Origin: Methanosarcinales archaeon
Lineage (GTDB): Archaea; Halobacteriota; Methanosarcinia; Methanosarcinales; Methanogasteraceae
Direction of reading: 5' to 3'
DNA: 14,871 nucleotides
Assembly (NCBI GenBank): GCA_030672345.1
Contig: DAOVGO010000100.1
Location: forward strand, 1 to 14,871
Part shown: positions 13,835 through 14,871 of the stretch, one piece after another
How the letters are laid out: each line of letters starts with the position of its first letter
How positions within the stretch are numbered: the stretch's first letter is position 1
Position numbers and translations under genes: made by a program
Notes under the pieces: model-generated
Seen by the model: the letters and a program-made list of their open reading frames with translations, nothing else
The model's database searches: none
What the model was told of the DNA's origin: nothing

Positions 13835-14503
13835 ATGCACCGTGGAGCAAGGGCGGACAATAATTTCGAATCGATGCGTGCCCGGTTGGTCGACAGCCTG
13901 CGAAGGCGGATCGGCATCGAGTATATCAGCGAGCAGGTGTTGCAGGCGATGATGATGGTGCCCAGACATCTCTTCGTGCGGGAGAGCGATATGGCTTATG
14001 CTTACGATGATTACCCGCTCTCGATCGGGCACGGACAGACGATCTCAGCCCCGCATATGGTCGCAATCATGTGCACGTTGCTCGATGTCAGGGAAGGGAT
14101 GAACGTCCTTGAGATCGGGGCTGGTTCCGGATACCATTCGGCAGTGCTTGCAGAACTCGTGGGCTCGGAGGGCACGGTTTATTCCATAGAAAGGATCCCT
14201 GAACTGATCGAATTTGCACGGTGCAATCTGTTGGATGCCGGATATCAGAACGTCATCGTCACCACAGGAGATGGCACGCTCGGACTGCCTGAATATGCGC
14301 CGTATGACCGCATCACGGTAGCCTGCGCTGCTCCAGCCATTCCGCCGCCGCTCGTCGAACAGTTGAAGCGGGGCGGCAAGATGGTGATTCCGATCGGGGA
14401 ATTCATGCAGGAGCTGTATCTGGTTCATAAAAACGATGTGGTATCGAAGGAAAAGAGCGGAGGGGTGGTGTTTGTGCCTCTGATTGGCGAATATGGTTTT
14501 TGA
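13835..14503 (+). CDS. pcm: Protein-L-isoaspartate O-methyltransferase
   Basis: A 222-residue SAM-dependent enzyme that methylates isoaspartyl residues in aged proteins, starting their repair to aspartate. Family hallmarks: RHLFV (44-48), [20 protein letters not shown] (57-76) with the substrate-loop GQTIS, SAM motif [11 protein letters not shown] (91-100), the acidic end of beta-2 in VYSIER (115-120), TGDGTLG (144-150) and [12 protein letters not shown] (156-167). It is a cytosolic protein. Length is in the archaeal range. It is divergent from the tbp operon with its own TATA box. An in-frame ATG 13 codons in (Met14) is a possible later start; I kept the first because of promoter spacing. 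Confidence 0.94.
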   Translation: MHRGARADNNFESMRARLVDSLRRRIGIEYISEQVLQAMMMVPRHLFVRESDMAYAYDDYPLSIGHGQTISAPHMVAIMCTLLDVREGMNVLEIGAGSGYHSAVLAELVGSEGTVYSIERIPELIEFARCNLLDAGYQNVIVTTGDGTLGLPEYAPYDRITVACAAPAIPPPLVEQLKRGGKMVIPIGEFMQELYLVHKNDVVSKEKSGGVVFVPLIGEYGF

Positions 14504-14590
14504 GGAGTGAAAAACAAGGACGCAAGATCCCTCAAATCCGGATGCCGCTTAAGTTTCACAGACGCTGCAATCGTAGATGTTGCCTCGCCA

Positions 14591-14624
14591 GAGCGGCATG
14601 GCTGCCCTGATCGCCATGCCTCTT
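14591..14624. other. Strong inverted repeat in the pcm-surface-protein gap
   Basis: GGCATGGC (14595-14602) and GCCATGCC (14613-14620) are perfect complements around a 10-base loop. Beyond one C/T mismatch, two Watson-Crick pairs and a G-T pair extend the stem. No T-run follows on the plus strand. It could be an operator or a structured RNA element; the 141-bp gap 14504-14644 shows nothing else that is clear. Confidence 0.5.
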
Positions 14625-14644
14625 CCGCAACACACAAGTAGTAG

Positions 14645-14871
14645 ATGCCCGATCAATATGTCATGGTTGCGCGCGACACGCAGAGAATCATCATCGTGAT
14701 CTGCCTGGTGGCGGTCATCGCGATCGCGATCACCGCATTCGCCAACCATCCCAACCGTGAACCGGGTACGCAGATCGACTCCTTCCGCTTTTATGGAAAT
14801 CTGAGCATAAATGAGGCTCCTGCACCCGAACATACCACGATCATCGCGAAGATCGGAAACCGGACGTGCGG
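14645..14871 (+). CDS. N-terminus of an exported surface protein, cut by the right window edge
   Basis: The frame is open from ATG 14645 to the last base (75 full codons). Residues 1-13 are short and mixed-charge, 14-33 form a strong hydrophobic helix (IIIVICLVAVIAIAITAFA), and what follows is an extracellular-type segment: FRFYGNLSINEAPAPEHTTI, resembling the start of the carboxypeptidase-regulatory-like/Ig-like repeats that begin F-Y-G-x-(V/L)-x-I-N-x-x-P-A-P in many archaeal surface proteins. One would expect more repeats and perhaps a PGF-CTERM tail beyond the window, but this is inference. No clear SD precedes the ATG. Confidence 0.65.
   Translation, partial: MPDQYVMVARDTQRIIIVICLVAVIAIAITAFANHPNREPGTQIDSFRFYGNLSINEAPAPEHTTIIAKIGNRTC

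Noticed and set aside
14549..14833. 94-residue minus-strand ORF overlapping the surface-protein start
   Set aside because: Its upstream part is antisense to a convincing signal-anchor coding region and has low-complexity Asp/Arg/His composition; it is treated as a shadow except for the short Cys-bearing end noted in the findings.
1..14871. CRISPR arrays, restriction-modification, toxin-antitoxin or phage genes
   Set aside because: No regularly spaced repeats and no proteins of these families were seen in either strand.

Overview
The window looks like part of a euryarchaeal chromosome, most likely from the methanogen/ANME/Archaeoglobi side. The evidence is archaeal information-processing genes (TATA-binding protein, ribosomal protein L18a/LX, prefoldin alpha, SRP receptor FtsY, an archaeal RqcH/NEMF homolog), an archaeal GHMP-type pantoate kinase, a DUF2124 protein (a family I associate mainly with methanogens and relatives), a tungstate-type WtpA binding protein, and surface proteins with PGF-CTERM-like tails. 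Promoters are TATA-type and several starts look leaderless. No more precise taxonomy can be defended from the sequence alone.

Layout. Positions 1-3647 (+) are a tightly packed four-gene operon for exported proteins: three proteins with a sulfite-oxidase/molybdopterin-domain-like fold (the first cut by the window edge and extended by two Ig-like Big_2 domains), followed by a WtpA-like tungstate/molybdate binding protein. The recognisable molybdenum-cofactor cysteine seems to be absent from the fold in all three. Positions 3798-5846 (+) are a second operon: DUF2124, rpl18a, prefoldin alpha, ftsY. Pantoate kinase (-) faces ftsY. A winged-helix regulator (COG1497-like, +) diverges from it and converges on a small two-helix membrane protein (-) with a threefold Cys-Pro-Phe tail. 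The stretch 8115-8452 has no large gene but holds a strong GC hairpin and a plausible 34-codon small ORF. hemC (-) follows.

Positions 9440-10165 contain no protein gene. Most of this is an AT-rich island bounded by a perfect 12-bp inverted repeat (9465-9476 / 10019-10030). A GC-richer segment in the middle (about 9655-9838) can be folded by eye into four successive hairpins, has a TATA-like box at the right distance upstream, and ends in a hairpin plus T-tract. I regard it as a candidate unannotated non-coding RNA.

Positions 13585-10166 (-) are an operon of tbp, nadC and rqcH. The remainder (+) is pcm (protein-L-isoaspartate methyltransferase), an intergenic perfect dyad, and the first 75 codons of an exported surface protein cut by the right edge. 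The window therefore mixes housekeeping modules (translation/targeting, CoA, tetrapyrrole and NAD synthesis, protein repair) with a poorly understood envelope-associated tungstate/SUOX-fold cluster.
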